Below are positions 7,546 through 14,802 of a stretch of 39,928 nt of DNA, piece after piece. The stretch lies in the IMG/VR virus record IMGVR_UViG_3300017971_000480, positions 1-39,928 of that record; one strand, 5' to 3'. This stretch comes from a virus. The notes beneath the pieces are model-generated. The model was not told the origin of the DNA. It saw only the letters and a program-made list of their open reading frames with translations, and searched no databases. Both the position numbers and the translations under genes were made by a program. Every line of letters starts with the position of its first letter. Position 1 is the first letter of the stretch.

Positions 7546-8133
7546 CTACCCCGGAGTCAGATTGAAATACTCATCCAGTGGGAGACGGCTTTTTTGATTA
7601 AGATACTCCCACAAACTCTTGAACTGCCCATAATCTCCGGAACATTTCAATAGTATTCTCGATGCACGGCCCTTGTACGCGAATTCATTCACTCGCGTAA
7701 TTTCCTCATCAGTTTTGCTTAGATAGTCCATCACCTGCTCAAGAAATTCGGATGGTGCACGGCCCAAGAGTCTATCTTCCATGAAATACCTAAAGGCATC
7801 GCAAAAAGGATCACCCCAATTCCACCTATTGTCGCTCTTCCACAGAGGAGATTCGTGAAATGCAGAATGAAAGAGTTCGTGGAATATTATCCCTAGATCG
7901 TTGTCATCCGGTTTTACTCGAATCTCTGCATATTCGGCCGGGCAGTCTGTGGGCTTAGGGATCCACACTCCACTTTCCCCCGGCTTTGCCTCCCCGACGC
8001 ATCTAATTTCGATCCATCTATTATTAGGACTTGAGAATTCCTTAGCTTCCGATTCTGCCTGGAGGAATAGATTCCATAATTTGTCCCTAAGAGTTAAGTC
8101 AGCCAAAGTTTTCAGGAAATCTGAGTAGTTCAT
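7546..8133 (-). CDS. Zincin-like metalloprotease-fold protein
   Basis: 195 residues on the minus strand, with GGGAGGT before the ATG at 8133. The central part (DNDLGIIFHELFHSAFHE) carries HExxH, the zinc-binding and catalytic motif of gluzincins/metzincins. DAFRYFMEDRLLG about 30 residues further on offers a possible Glu/Asp third ligand. There is no signal peptide, so it acts in the cytoplasm if active. I do not recognise the exact family. It lies tail-to-tail with the phage genes and about 66 bp after the next minus-strand gene, with which it may form an operon. Confidence 0.55.
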   Translation of the reverse strand: MNYSDFLKTLADLTLRDKLWNLFLQAESEAKEFSSPNNRWIEIRCVGEAKPGESGVWIPKPTDCPAEYAEIRVKPDDNDLGIIFHELFHSAFHESPLWKSDNRWNWGDPFCDAFRYFMEDRLLGRAPSEFLEQVMDYLSKTDEEITRVNEFAYKGRASRILLKCSGDYGQFKSLWEYLNQKSRLPLDEYFNLTPG

Positions 8134-8199
8134 GTTGACCTCCCTAATGACATTGAGCAGTACAAGAGAAGTCCTTCTGAAGAATGGAAATTAGCTCAC

Positions 8200-8706
8200 T
8201 CAATGGCCTGACAAAAAAACTCGATTCCAATTGATTCCTCTCCAGGGTATGTTTTCCTCGATTCTGTTTAACCACTCATACAGGATTTTCCTTTGATTCA
8301 GATCAAAAGTTAGATCAATGTATCCTGCGATACCGAAAAATAGGTTTCTATCTTTCGTACCACAGCACTGGGCAATACGGCGAAGCCCGTGTTCGATGTC
8401 AATTCCCTGAATTGGGTAATTTAATCTCTCTTCCCTTGCCTTCAAGAAAGCTAACCTCCCCCTTATTTGTGAAGCAACTCCAGATTGGATTTTCTTAAAC
8501 ACTCTACTAAATCTCTGAGAATCATAGGGCATGTCTATACTAGGGAATCCTTTTAAAGATTGGGGATTAGCGGGATCCCAGTGTTCAACCTCATTGAGCC
8601 TTTTGATAAGTCCGTAGCAGCGCCTACAGTACCCCTTGGCCACGTGCTTGAATCGGTCACTTTGACAATTTCCGCATTTGTCATATTTTCTGGACCATCT
8701 GTTCAT
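8200..8706 (-). CDS. Zinc-finger protein of unknown function
   Basis: 168 residues on the minus strand. The first 35 residues contain a four-Cys cluster (KCGNCQSD ... GYCRRCYG) that should bind zinc. The remainder is a mixed alpha/beta region, rich in Arg, Ile and Leu, with IEHGLRRIAQCCGTKDR and a C-terminal aromatic segment (LYEWLNRIEENIPWRG). I know no family for it. It is probably co-transcribed with the zincin-like gene downstream of it. Gaps either side are AT-rich, unlike the phage. Confidence 0.5.
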   Translation of the reverse strand: MNRWSRKYDKCGNCQSDRFKHVAKGYCRRCYGLIKRLNEVEHWDPANPQSLKGFPSIDMPYDSQRFSRVFKKIQSGVASQIRGRLAFLKAREERLNYPIQGIDIEHGLRRIAQCCGTKDRNLFFGIAGYIDLTFDLNQRKILYEWLNRIEENIPWRGINWNRVFLSGH

Positions 8707-8794
8707 GTGTCACCCATATCCCGGGCTAATTTTGATGTCAGTCAGTTTTGAAATATGCTGATATCGCAGCAGGCGAGAAAGTCTTCACTGATCT

Positions 8795-8957
8795 TCACTT
8801 CTTTTTGCATTCATTACATTGTTCTCTTCGCGGTGGGCGAGTGTTGGACTTCTTCCACCCTGGGGCTGGATAATGGTTTTTTTGAGCATGATGTCTCCCA
8901 GTGATAGGCGTCACTACCACTTTCCTTGTAAAAGTACGGGGCCTTTGGAGTAGACAT
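8795..8957 (-). pseudogene. Frameshifted Cys-rich miniprotein
   Basis: ATG at 8957 follows a good site (GAAGGAGGTCC at 8962-8972). The first frame encodes MSTPKAPYFYKESGSDAYHW and on to ETSC, then enters a run of seven A's and soon stops (TAA 8814-8816). Dropping one A restores a sensible ending to TGA at 8795-8797: CSKNHYPAPGW, then RPPREEQCNECKKK. The pattern 'HW-x3-C ... YPxxGW ... RP-x-EQCNECK' looks like a small conserved zinc-binding protein. A homopolymer sequencing error or a real +1 frameshift mutation would explain it; a -1 slip would not. Confidence 0.45.
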
Positions 8958-9018
8958 GATGGACCTCCTTCAACCGCCTGCTGCGATATTCTAGTCTTCA
9001 GCTAATCAGAGTTTCCTC

Positions 9019-9891
9019 TTAGGAGGATCGAATTCTTAATCTCTGAAACAAGTCACGTAGCTCGGAGGAGCTTTGAACTTCGCAACTTTCTGAGGCATGT
9101 GTTCTGCTATATATTCGCCCGGGGAACAGACGCGCCTGTTCATTTTGCTTACCAGCGAGTACGAAAGTGTCCCTTGCTGGCGGAATCTCAAGCAAGACAA
9201 AGATACGAGAAGCATCTCGCACATGTCGCGATACGATAGAAACTGGAGGATCCATGAATTGCCGTAATGCCAGATTTACTCGTGTGGTCTCGAAGCTTGC
9301 GAGGTTTTCCTCATCAACGCCCACAGAAACAAACTCACCCGGGCTTCTTTCTTCTACCCCGATGATAATAGTACCCCCGCCCCAATTTGCCATGGCGATG
9401 ACATCTTTTGCCAATGCGGCGCGCTGTTCCTTGAGTTTTAGGTCGAGGACGCCCTTGTAATCTAGGTCTTGGCGTTCAACTCCAAGGTGAATGAGCAAAG
9501 CGTCTGGATTTGTCCGCAATGATAAGGCTCGATCAACACTACGCAGAAGCTGGTCAATTTCGAAAGGTTTGCGAAGGACTGCGTTGAATCCATGACGATA
9601 CTGGCGGAGTTCTTCACGCTCATTCCAGCTCTGTCCCGAGATAGCGATTACTGAGGTAAATTCTGTCTTTGGATCTTCACGGAGTGCAGTGAGAAACTCG
9701 TATCCATCACCACCAGGGCGAGATATGTCAGTTGTAATGAGATGTGGAGTGAAGTCCTTCAAGCAACGAAAAGCCTCTTCATTCGATGCGGCTAAACGAA
9801 CATCGGCTCCCGCATGTAGCAACTCAAGCAAGTCCCGTAAGAATTGGCGGGATTCACGATCGTCGTCCACCACTAAGAAGTTGAGTTGCAT
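9019..9891 (-). CDS. Response-regulator receiver fused to an AlbA_2 (Schlafen-like) domain
   Basis: 290 residues on the minus strand. Residues 1-125 are a CheY-like receiver: acidic DDD near residues 8-10, a phospho-acceptor Asp in LITTDISRPGGDG (about 56), and the conserved Lys in VLRKPF. Residues about 140-285 match an AlbA_2 putative DNA/nucleotide-binding domain: LKEQRAALAKDVIAMANWGG, then GTIIIGVEER and SVGVDEENL, with a second half ending in RIYSRTHASES. AlbA_2 domains usually sit in transcription or anti-phage regulators, so direct fusion to a receiver is unusual. No partner histidine kinase is visible here. It could link a phosphorelay to nucleic-acid binding, which is inference. Confidence 0.75.
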   Translation of the reverse strand: MQLNFLVVDDDRESRQFLRDLLELLHAGADVRLAASNEEAFRCLKDFTPHLITTDISRPGGDGYEFLTALREDPKTEFTSVIAISGQSWNEREELRQYRHGFNAVLRKPFEIDQLLRSVDRALSLRTNPDALLIHLGVERQDLDYKGVLDLKLKEQRAALAKDVIAMANWGGGTIIIGVEERSPGEFVSVGVDEENLASFETTRVNLALRQFMDPPVSIVSRHVRDASRIFVLLEIPPARDTFVLAGKQNEQARLFPGRIYSRTHASESCEVQSSSELRDLFQRLRIRSS

Positions 9892-9981
9892 GTAAAAGCC
9901 TTCCGAGTTGGACTATAGGGATCTGAAAGAAATGGGGACCAATTGTACTAGGCAAGAAGAACGAATCGCGAAATGAGGCAG

Positions 9982-10254
9982 CTATGTGCTGGATCTGTCC
10001 CCCCCTGACATGAAATTATTAAAGCACGAAAATCCGGAGGAGTCAAACACTTTTGTATTGTTCTGCATTCTTCTTAGAATCTCTGAAGCAGGAATATCCA
10101 CTTCAATCAACCGAACGCGGTCTCCGCTGACAAGAAGTAGTGTATCTCCGTCAACGACTCGTTTGACCCGCTCGAGACAAGGCTGGGCATGGATAGACAG
10201 GGCGAGGAAAAGGATTGCTGCGCAGACAATGAACCCGCTTGGCTATGTCTTCAT
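9982..10254 (-). pseudogene. Broken thermonuclease-like gene
   Basis: Minus-strand remnant. It begins ATG AAG ACA TAG: a premature TAG (10243-10245) is the fourth codon. After it the frame continues through a signal-peptide-like stretch (FIVCAAILFLALSIHAQP), then ERVKRVVDGDTLLLVSGDRVR and LIEVDIP, which is the start of a staphylococcal-nuclease-like (SNase) fold. This closely parallels the intact gene downstream (HIVKRAVDGDTLVLANGERV). After 'VDIPASEI' similarity stops, and the frame ends at 9982-9984. It is therefore a doubly damaged paralogue: an N-terminal nonsense codon plus loss of the catalytic C-terminal part. Confidence 0.7.
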
Positions 10255-10403
10255 GATCGGTGGAAGGCCCCACACTGGTGGATCAGCTTTAGGGGGGCGT
10301 GATCGCACCTCGCCGAGGCGGCTTTGCGTGGGGCTCGCCAATAGCCCAGCGAACAATCGCAGACGGATCTACTCGGGATCATCCGTAAAGCACACAGCTT
10401 GCT

Positions 10404-11126
10404 TCAGCGTGGTGGCTTACAGACCGAGCACGGGGTATAACCTCGTCTTTTTGCTTCTTCAAGAGATATGGGGATTTTGCTCTTCCTAAGATAGCGGCAG
10501 TTTCCCCGATGGTATTTGCTCCCAGTCTTTGTAATGTAAACCGTGATATTGCCTTGAGTCTTTATCGGCTGTGTTTGTTGAAGCTGCGCTTGCTTGGGTC
10601 TATCAGATAAGCCATCATCAGCCCACAATCCTCTCCGATACTCTCTCGCTTCCTTTTCGTATTGCCGGAACTCCTCCATATGAGAAAAAGGGTACTTCGT
10701 GTATGCGTTTCCGTATCCTTGTCTGATGATCTCAGCGTTGATTAATGTCCCATCTTCGAGGTAAACGTAGGCGAGGAGTCTTCCATACCGGTCCCGATGG
10801 CCCAGGTGTGCGTTAGCCTGGTCGTAGCTAAGCCAAACACGCTCACCTTGTACGATTTTCTTGGTGAAATCGGAGGCTCTCTTCCCAAGGGCCTGAATGG
10901 TTTCGACATCTGTTTGGCTGCGCTGTGCATCCTGGTAAAGTTTACCGGACACATGAACTTCGGGCGTATCCACACCAATCAGCCGGACTCGCTCACCATT
11001 AGCTAAGACGAGAGTGTCGCCATCAACGGCCCGCTTAACAATATGAGAAGCTTCGGCGAAGCTGGGAATCGAATGCAAGAAGAGGAAGAGGCCTAAGGTT
11101 GCGCCTATGATTATTCGCTTCGTCAC
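10404..11126 (-). CDS. Secreted thermonuclease (SNase-like)
   Basis: 240 residues, starting GTG 11126 after AAGGAG. It has an N-terminal signal peptide (about 1-26, hydrophobic LGLFLFLHSIPSFAEA). The SNase fold spans about 28-165: VKRAVDGDTLVL and VRLIGVDTPE supply the acidic metal ligands, and VWLSYDQ, DRYGRLLAYVYLED and YGNAYTKYPF carry catalytic Arg/Glu-like positions. The C-terminal about 45 residues form a Cys/His module (YHRGNCRYLRKSKIPIS ... CSVCKPP) common in bacterial thermonucleases. It degrades extracellular or periplasmic DNA and RNA. It is followed closely on the same strand's upstream side by the small secreted protein gene at 11150, so they are probably one operon. Confidence 0.9.
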   Translation of the reverse strand: MTKRIIIGATLGLFLFLHSIPSFAEASHIVKRAVDGDTLVLANGERVRLIGVDTPEVHVSGKLYQDAQRSQTDVETIQALGKRASDFTKKIVQGERVWLSYDQANAHLGHRDRYGRLLAYVYLEDGTLINAEIIRQGYGNAYTKYPFSHMEEFRQYEKEAREYRRGLWADDGLSDRPKQAQLQQTQPIKTQGNITVYITKTGSKYHRGNCRYLRKSKIPISLEEAKRRGYTPCSVCKPPR

Positions 11127-11149
11127 ACTTTTCTCCTTAACCTTTGATC

Positions 11150-11443
11150 TTAGTATTGGCTCCAGTCGCTGTCATCGAACAACCCGTCGTTATCATCGTC
11201 AAGATCGAGGTAGTTCGGTGTCCCATCACGATCAGCGTCTCGAAGCCATGGATTCATTAACTCAGTATCCCTTTGCGATGGCCCGTAGTTGTTCCACTTG
11301 TAACCGTCCGGTGAACTTCTGATGTGCGGTCTAACATATGTCCCGTCTTTTCGGAAATATCCTTTCACGTAAACATCGTCGGCCAAAGCCACACTCGTTA
11401 AAACAAAGACCATAGCTAGAAGCAACAAGACCAATCTCTTCAT
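11150..11443 (-). CDS. Small secreted Ca-binding-repeat protein
   Basis: 97 residues with a signal peptide (LVLLLLAMVFVLTSVALA, about 3-20). The mature start GYFRKDGTYVRPHIRSSPDG is the pattern seen beside SNase-like nucleases in Deltaproteobacteria and others. The C-terminus, DADRDGTPNYLDLDDDNDG followed by LFDDSD, looks like thrombospondin type 3 or EF-hand-like Ca2+ loops. The gene starts at ATG 11443 after GGGGAGGGAAAG, and it ends 24 bp before the nuclease gene. It may be secreted with the nuclease and bind calcium, a nuclease cofactor. Function otherwise unknown. Confidence 0.7.
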   Translation of the reverse strand: MKRLVLLLLAMVFVLTSVALADDVYVKGYFRKDGTYVRPHIRSSPDGYKWNNYGPSQRDTELMNPWLRDADRDGTPNYLDLDDDNDGLFDDSDWSQY

Positions 11444-11475
11444 CTTTCCCTCCCCTGTGTCCTGACCCCACTTTA

Positions 11476-11491
11476 CCTCTCCCGGGAGAGG
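11476..11491. other. Perfect 16-bp palindrome
   Basis: CCTCTCCCGGGAGAGG is self-complementary and lies between the promoter at 11709-11736 and the small secreted gene. It may be a binding site of a dimeric regulator or a leader hairpin. It has no T tract, so it is not a terminator. Confidence 0.4.
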
Positions 11492-11708
11492 ATTTAAGGA
11501 ACCAAGACAGCGAAAATTAAAGTGCTTGCCTCGTTAGAGTTGACGTGAAGTCTTTCGTGAGGGGGTTAGGTGTCGGACAATATCAAGGGATCAGATTCGT
11601 CGCAGTCAGTTAGGGATGAGCCAGGAGAGATGATATATTGACTTACTCGTAGAACGGCCGCGTTACGAGGTACAACGCCTAATCGGCATATACTCAACCC
11701 CCATGTTT

Positions 11709-11736
11709 AGTATATTCATAGAGAATCAAGTGTCAA
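11709..11736 (-). promoter_or_regulatory. Sigma70-type promoter for the secreted-protein/nuclease pair
   Basis: On the minus strand, TTGACA (11736-11731), a 16-bp spacer, and TATACT (11714-11709). This is near-consensus, and it points to the 11443 gene 265 bp away, leaving a long leader. The promoters of the two riboswitch elements use the same 16-bp spacing. Confidence 0.6.
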
Positions 11737-12014
11737 CAAGAAAATGACAATCAGTGAATTGAGAGGGAATTAGAGCATAAGCTCCGTCCCAGCCAGATCA
11801 GCGAATTCGTATTGAAACCTCAAACCACTGTGAGTCTCAGAGGCTTCAATGTTTCTTCCGGGATTCGTAAGAACAAGTCACAGCACTTGGACCTAAAGTA
11901 TATCTTGAATTCCTCAAGCAGTCTCTTCCCCTTTTGCTGAGCAAGGTGCATCGGCCGTCGTGTAGAGCATCGCCTCGAAGAGGTATGGCGTCCTACCAGA
12001 GATATATTGGCAAT
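11737..12014. other. Non-coding gap, possible short ORF
   Basis: 278 bases between the lipoprotein stop and the promoter above. A minus-strand open frame (about 11831-11959) has a body such as HLAQQKGKRLLEEFKIYFRS and looks protein-like, but it has no visible ribosome site. I would not call it a gene. No other structure was seen. Confidence 0.2.
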
Positions 12015-12623
12015 CTATAGCGTAAGCTCCAATTGAATTTTCTCTTTACTTTCAAGTTTCTCTGCTTCCAGGCAAATTTTACAACCCTTTATCGTTCTAC
12101 CTTCTGAAAGCTGAAAGTAAACGAATCCATTTCCTTTGCGGTCTGGCAGAATGATAAGCTGATCGGGGATCTCTTTTTCACGCCAGTCGGCTTCCATCTT
12201 CTCGTTCGCTTCTTCGGCAGACATATAGGAAAAGATCCCGAACCCGAGAATCGCATAAGCCATCTCGTTTTTCTCAAAATCGTCAAACATGATGGTACTA
12301 CGTACTGGCCTATGTATATTTCCACTAGCGTCAATTAACTCGATTTTCTCTCTTAAAATCAGAAGCCGATCATTTGTCTCATTCTCAAAAACAAGATTTA
12401 CAGGATAGAATCCCCTTTTTGTGACATCAACATAGAATCCTTGTTTTGCCTTCTCTGGACAGTCGCACGGATCAGCAGCGAACCATATCCCTTGGATGCC
12501 GCAGTGACATGGATAAGCCTGCACCCGACGAACATCTATCCTGCTTCGTTTATAACTGGCACACCCTGAAATTCCGATCGCCAAAACAACGAAGAATAGA
12601 AGAGATTTTTGTTTAGATAACAT
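12015..12623 (-). CDS. Outer-membrane-type lipoprotein of unknown function
   Basis: 202 residues from ATG 12623 (GTG 12626 alternative) after AAAGGAGG. The signal sequence ends in a lipobox (AIGISGC), so Cys at about 20 would be lipidated. The mature part has an early Cys-rich loop (YPCHCGIQGIWF, DPCDCPEK) followed by a beta-rich domain, FYPVNLVFENETNDRLLIL and LIDASGNIHRPV; a stretch GFGIFSYMSAEEANEKMEADW is distinctive. I cannot name the family. It lies downstream of a GEMM-like riboswitch with a terminator, so c-di-GMP may control it. AT-rich codon use differs from the phage genes. Confidence 0.6.
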   Translation of the reverse strand: MLSKQKSLLFFVVLAIGISGCASYKRSRIDVRRVQAYPCHCGIQGIWFAADPCDCPEKAKQGFYVDVTKRGFYPVNLVFENETNDRLLILREKIELIDASGNIHRPVRSTIMFDDFEKNEMAYAILGFGIFSYMSAEEANEKMEADWREKEIPDQLIILPDRKGNGFVYFQLSEGRTIKGCKICLEAEKLESKEKIQLELTL

Positions 12624-12840
12624 CACATCCTCCTTTCTTTCAGTCTCTGAACGATACGGCTAAAAGAAACTGCCCAATATGCTACGCTATCTAAACGGGC
12701 CCTCACCTCCTTTCGTCCTCCACGCGAAAACCGATAAACAATTCATGGGCGATCGTCCTTCTTCTATTTGGAAGAAATACTGGCCTCCTCGCAACTGCCG
12801 CAAGCATCCCCCTCATATCCGCTTGGTGCTCATTCGGCAA

Positions 12841-12882
12841 GAAAAAAGAAAACCGGGTCACCCATCCGCTTCGGCAACCCGG
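12841..12882 (-). terminator. Terminator overlapping the riboswitch 3' end
   Basis: On the minus strand, CCGGGT (12882-12877) pairs with ACCCGG (12858-12853), followed by TTTTCTTTTTTC. The left arm lies inside the GEMM 3' core (CAGCCGGGTTGCC), so ligand binding and termination should exclude one another. This gives a plausible transcriptional OFF/ON switch. Confidence 0.6.
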
Positions 12883-12980
12883 CTGTCCAGGATATCAATG
12901 CAGTCAAGTCTCAGAACTCCGGGCATAATACCCCCCCAGACCCAGGTTCCTGCGCCACCCCTAAGGGTGTGGTTTCTCTA
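12865..12980 (-). ncRNA. GEMM-I-like riboswitch (c-di-GMP class), divergent
   Basis: The minus strand reads AAACC after the transcription start, then a stem CCAC(A)CCC-TTA-GGGGTGG, then GCGCAGGAACCTGGGTCTG, and ends GACAGCCGGGTTGCCGA. The 3' core is identical to the element at 15806-15925. The GACGCAAAGCC segment is altered and the first loop is not GNRA, so this copy is less canonical. It precedes the lipoprotein gene by about 200 bases. The ligand could be c-di-GMP or cGAMP. Confidence 0.5.
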
Positions 12981-12986
12981 CGGCTG

Positions 12987-13014
12987 ATTATACGAGGTCT
13001 CATCGGGAAGTCAA
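12987..13014 (-). promoter_or_regulatory. Sigma70 promoter for the riboswitch/lipoprotein transcript
   Basis: On the minus strand, TTGACT (13014-13009), a 16-bp spacer, and TATAAT (12992-12987). The start would be near 12980, right at the 5' edge of the riboswitch fold, which supports both calls. Confidence 0.7.
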
Positions 13015-13074
13015 GCATGCTGAAATGATGCGCCGGTCGGTTTGTTTCAATAGGTAGGATCCAGGTACTAAGAA

Positions 13075-13146
13075 CCCCACACCGAGGAAGGACTTGTTTT
13101 TGGGGGGCAAATCCTTCTCACCCTTTGAGGCGGTTTCGATGTGGGG
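13075..13146 (-). ncRNA. Candidate structured RNA downstream of HU (three-way junction)
   Basis: An 11-bp outer stem (13136-13146 with 13075-13085) encloses two hairpins. One is long: GAAGGATTTG, a loop CCCCCCAAAAA, then CAAGTCCTTC. The other is short: CTCA-AAGGG-TGAG. On the plus strand both long stems contain an A-C mismatch; on the minus strand both become G-U pairs. This points to transcription from the minus strand, the strand of HU. No U tract follows, so it is not a standard terminator. I know no RNA family that it matches. Confidence 0.45.
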
Positions 13147-13203
13147 CAATTTAATTTCAGTCTCAATTATCCCCGTTCTCAAATCAGGGTTGACACAAGA
13201 GGA

Positions 13204-13476
13204 TCACCTCACCGCCTCTTTCAGGGTCTTGCCTACCGTGAATTTGGGAGTCTTGCTGGCCGGGATCTGGATTTCCTGTCCGGTCTGTGGATTTCTGCCG
13301 GTTCTCGCCTTGCGGTTTGTCACGGAGAAGGTTCCGAAGCCTGGAAGGCTTATCCTTCCTCCCTTTTTCAGGTCCTTTGTGATGGTTTCGGTGATGGCGT
13401 TGACCGCCTTTGCGGCTGCCGCCTTGGTGATCTTGGCCTCTTTGGCCACCTTCGAGATAAGCTCGGCTTTGGTCAT
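13204..13476 (-). CDS. hup: HU-type DNA-binding protein
   Basis: 90 residues, the exact HU length. MTKAELISKVAKEAKITKAAA forms the helical dimer body, GGRISLPGFGTFSV is the saddle, and RKARTGRNPQTGQEIQIPAS is the DNA-bending arm with the canonical RNP motif (Asn-Pro intercalating). It compacts and bends DNA. Start ATG 13476 follows AGAGGAA. It is a normal bacterial copy, and it has its own promoter at 13508-13536. HU is also carried by some phages, but the flanking host-like genes suggest a chromosomal origin. Confidence 0.92.
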   Translation of the reverse strand: MTKAELISKVAKEAKITKAAAAKAVNAITETITKDLKKGGRISLPGFGTFSVTNRKARTGRNPQTGQEIQIPASKTPKFTVGKTLKEAVR

Positions 13477-13507
13477 AGTGGTTCCTCTCTAGATTTTTGA
13501 TGTGGAT

Positions 13508-13536
13508 CTTATACCATGGGGCCCTGGATTGTTCAA
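13508..13536 (-). promoter_or_regulatory. Promoter of the HU gene
   Basis: On the minus strand, TTGAAC (13536-13531), a 17-bp spacer, and TATAAG (13513-13508), ending about 31 bases before the HU ATG. This fits a sigma70 promoter. Confidence 0.55.
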
Positions 13537-13649
13537 TGGGGAAGTGGGTGGGTGGGGGGGGAACGGAATCCTGAGGGGAGGTGTGAAGGCCAGATTCAGT
13601 TAGCATTTTGGGGGGACTAGCTTGTTGAGTTCGAGTAACCACAGACGCA

Positions 13650-14480
13650 TCACCTGATGTAGACAAGATATATGAATAGTATGCCAAGTATGATCCATAT
13701 GAGACATCCCCAGTCAAAATTTGAACTTGAGGCTTTTGATAGCCACAAATCTGAACGATTCATCAATCTGATTCCAGATTTCTTAGGACTGAATTGTAGC
13801 TCAAGCTTGTGCTTTCCGATTTCAATCTGTTGATGCATCTTTTGGGTAACCGATCCGTGTTCTCTCAGATGATTAAGTAGAACCGGAATGCGATGCTTCA
13901 CAGCATGGAGGATTAATTCTTTTTCTTTTTGAAGGAGGTAATTGAGTAGCTGCTGTTTCACATCTACATCTCCAGCAGCTAACCAATTGAATCTTCGTTG
14001 AAGTGGTTCGGGAATTTCGTAATTCACTACTGCATTCATGAGGTGAGATTGGATAGTGTCAATGATTCCCTCATCATTTGTATCGGCACCAACTAAAAGG
14101 ACTTTATCTGATTTTGGGCAGTACTCTTTCCACAGGTGTTCGACCAGGACATACTTATCTTTCAGAGGCATTCGGGGTGGTAACAGATTGAACAATCGAC
14201 CTGCAACCAGACCGCTCATCTTTACCCGCCCCGTTTTCCACGAATGAAATGTTTCCTCTGCATATTCCTGCTTGATCCTTCCGTACTTTCTACCGTATTC
14301 CTCAAAAATTTTTCTTAGTTTGTCAGGCTGGAGCGAAAAGAAGTATTTCTTTACATCTTTGTCAGTACCACCGAGTTCTCTGGACAGTTCTTCTGCTTCA
14401 CGGATATGTTCTAGGGCACGTTCTAAACCAACAGAATCAGAGTAACGCCTATATCTTCTTCGTGGCCTACCGTATGGCAT
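13650..14480 (-). CDS. Unknown tail-anchored protein (cassette gene 3)
   Basis: 276 residues on the minus strand. A basic, Arg/Tyr-rich N-terminus (PYGRPRRRYRRYSDS) precedes a helical region (about 20-110), then VLLVGADTNDEGIIDTIQ, and a Leu/Lys-rich helix (QQLLNYLLQKEKELILHAV). The last about 20 residues (CLIWIILGILFIYLVYIR) form one membrane segment, so the protein should be tail-anchored with its bulk in the cytoplasm. I recognise no family. It starts 7 bases after the stop of the gene at 14488-14790, so it is likely the last gene of a three-gene operon. Confidence 0.5.
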   Translation of the reverse strand: MPYGRPRRRYRRYSDSVGLERALEHIREAEELSRELGGTDKDVKKYFFSLQPDKLRKIFEEYGRKYGRIKQEYAEETFHSWKTGRVKMSGLVAGRLFNLLPPRMPLKDKYVLVEHLWKEYCPKSDKVLLVGADTNDEGIIDTIQSHLMNAVVNYEIPEPLQRRFNWLAAGDVDVKQQLLNYLLQKEKELILHAVKHRIPVLLNHLREHGSVTQKMHQQIEIGKHKLELQFSPKKSGIRLMNRSDLWLSKASSSNFDWGCLIWIILGILFIYLVYIR

Positions 14481-14487
14481 TATCGTC

Positions 14488-14790
14488 TCAGCTTTTGGAA
14501 AACATCGATCGTAGCTTTCCGACTAAAGTTGGCCGTTCACCTCCAAAATCAACATCTAGAGCAACTTGACAAATCTCTGATTCAATAACACGTTTTACTT
14601 GAAACCGACTTCCAATAGATGATAGCTCTTGTCCTCTCCTCGCTAAATCAATCGCTACTGATTCCACTTCCTCGATTAGATTTCTCTGCTCTGCATTGGA
14701 AATTCCAAAACTCACGCAATCGTTCCTGAGCTTATTCAAAGCTTTAGACACATCTGTCACAGAGGTTATTTTTAATTTCAGCTTCCGCAA
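14488..14790 (-). CDS. Unknown small protein (cassette gene 2)
   Basis: 100 residues starting at TTG 14790 with AGGAG about 9 bases upstream. The protein is mostly helical with balanced charge (IEEVESVAIDLARRGQELSS), a central ALDVDFGGERPTLVGK strand/loop, and no membrane segment. No family recognised. It lies between the two tail-anchored proteins, 12 bases after the upstream gene's stop, so it is probably their soluble partner. The start codon is not certain, because ATT is also near the ribosome site. Confidence 0.45.
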   Translation of the reverse strand: MRKLKLKITSVTDVSKALNKLRNDCVSFGISNAEQRNLIEEVESVAIDLARRGQELSSIGSRFQVKRVIESEICQVALDVDFGGERPTLVGKLRSMFSKS

Positions 14791-14802
14791 TTTCGTGTGC
14801 TC

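Noticed and set aside
8884-8895. Programmed -1 frameshift in the Cys-rich miniprotein
   Set aside because: The seven-A run could allow slippage, but the frame that restores the Cys motif requires losing one base (+1), not a -1 slip.
9986-10489. 167-residue plus-strand ORF
   Set aside because: Antisense to the broken and the intact thermonuclease genes, whose motifs read on the minus strand.
12679-13028. Two plus-strand ORFs of 102 and 86 residues
   Set aside because: They cover the minus-strand riboswitch, terminator and promoter; no ribosome site or domain.
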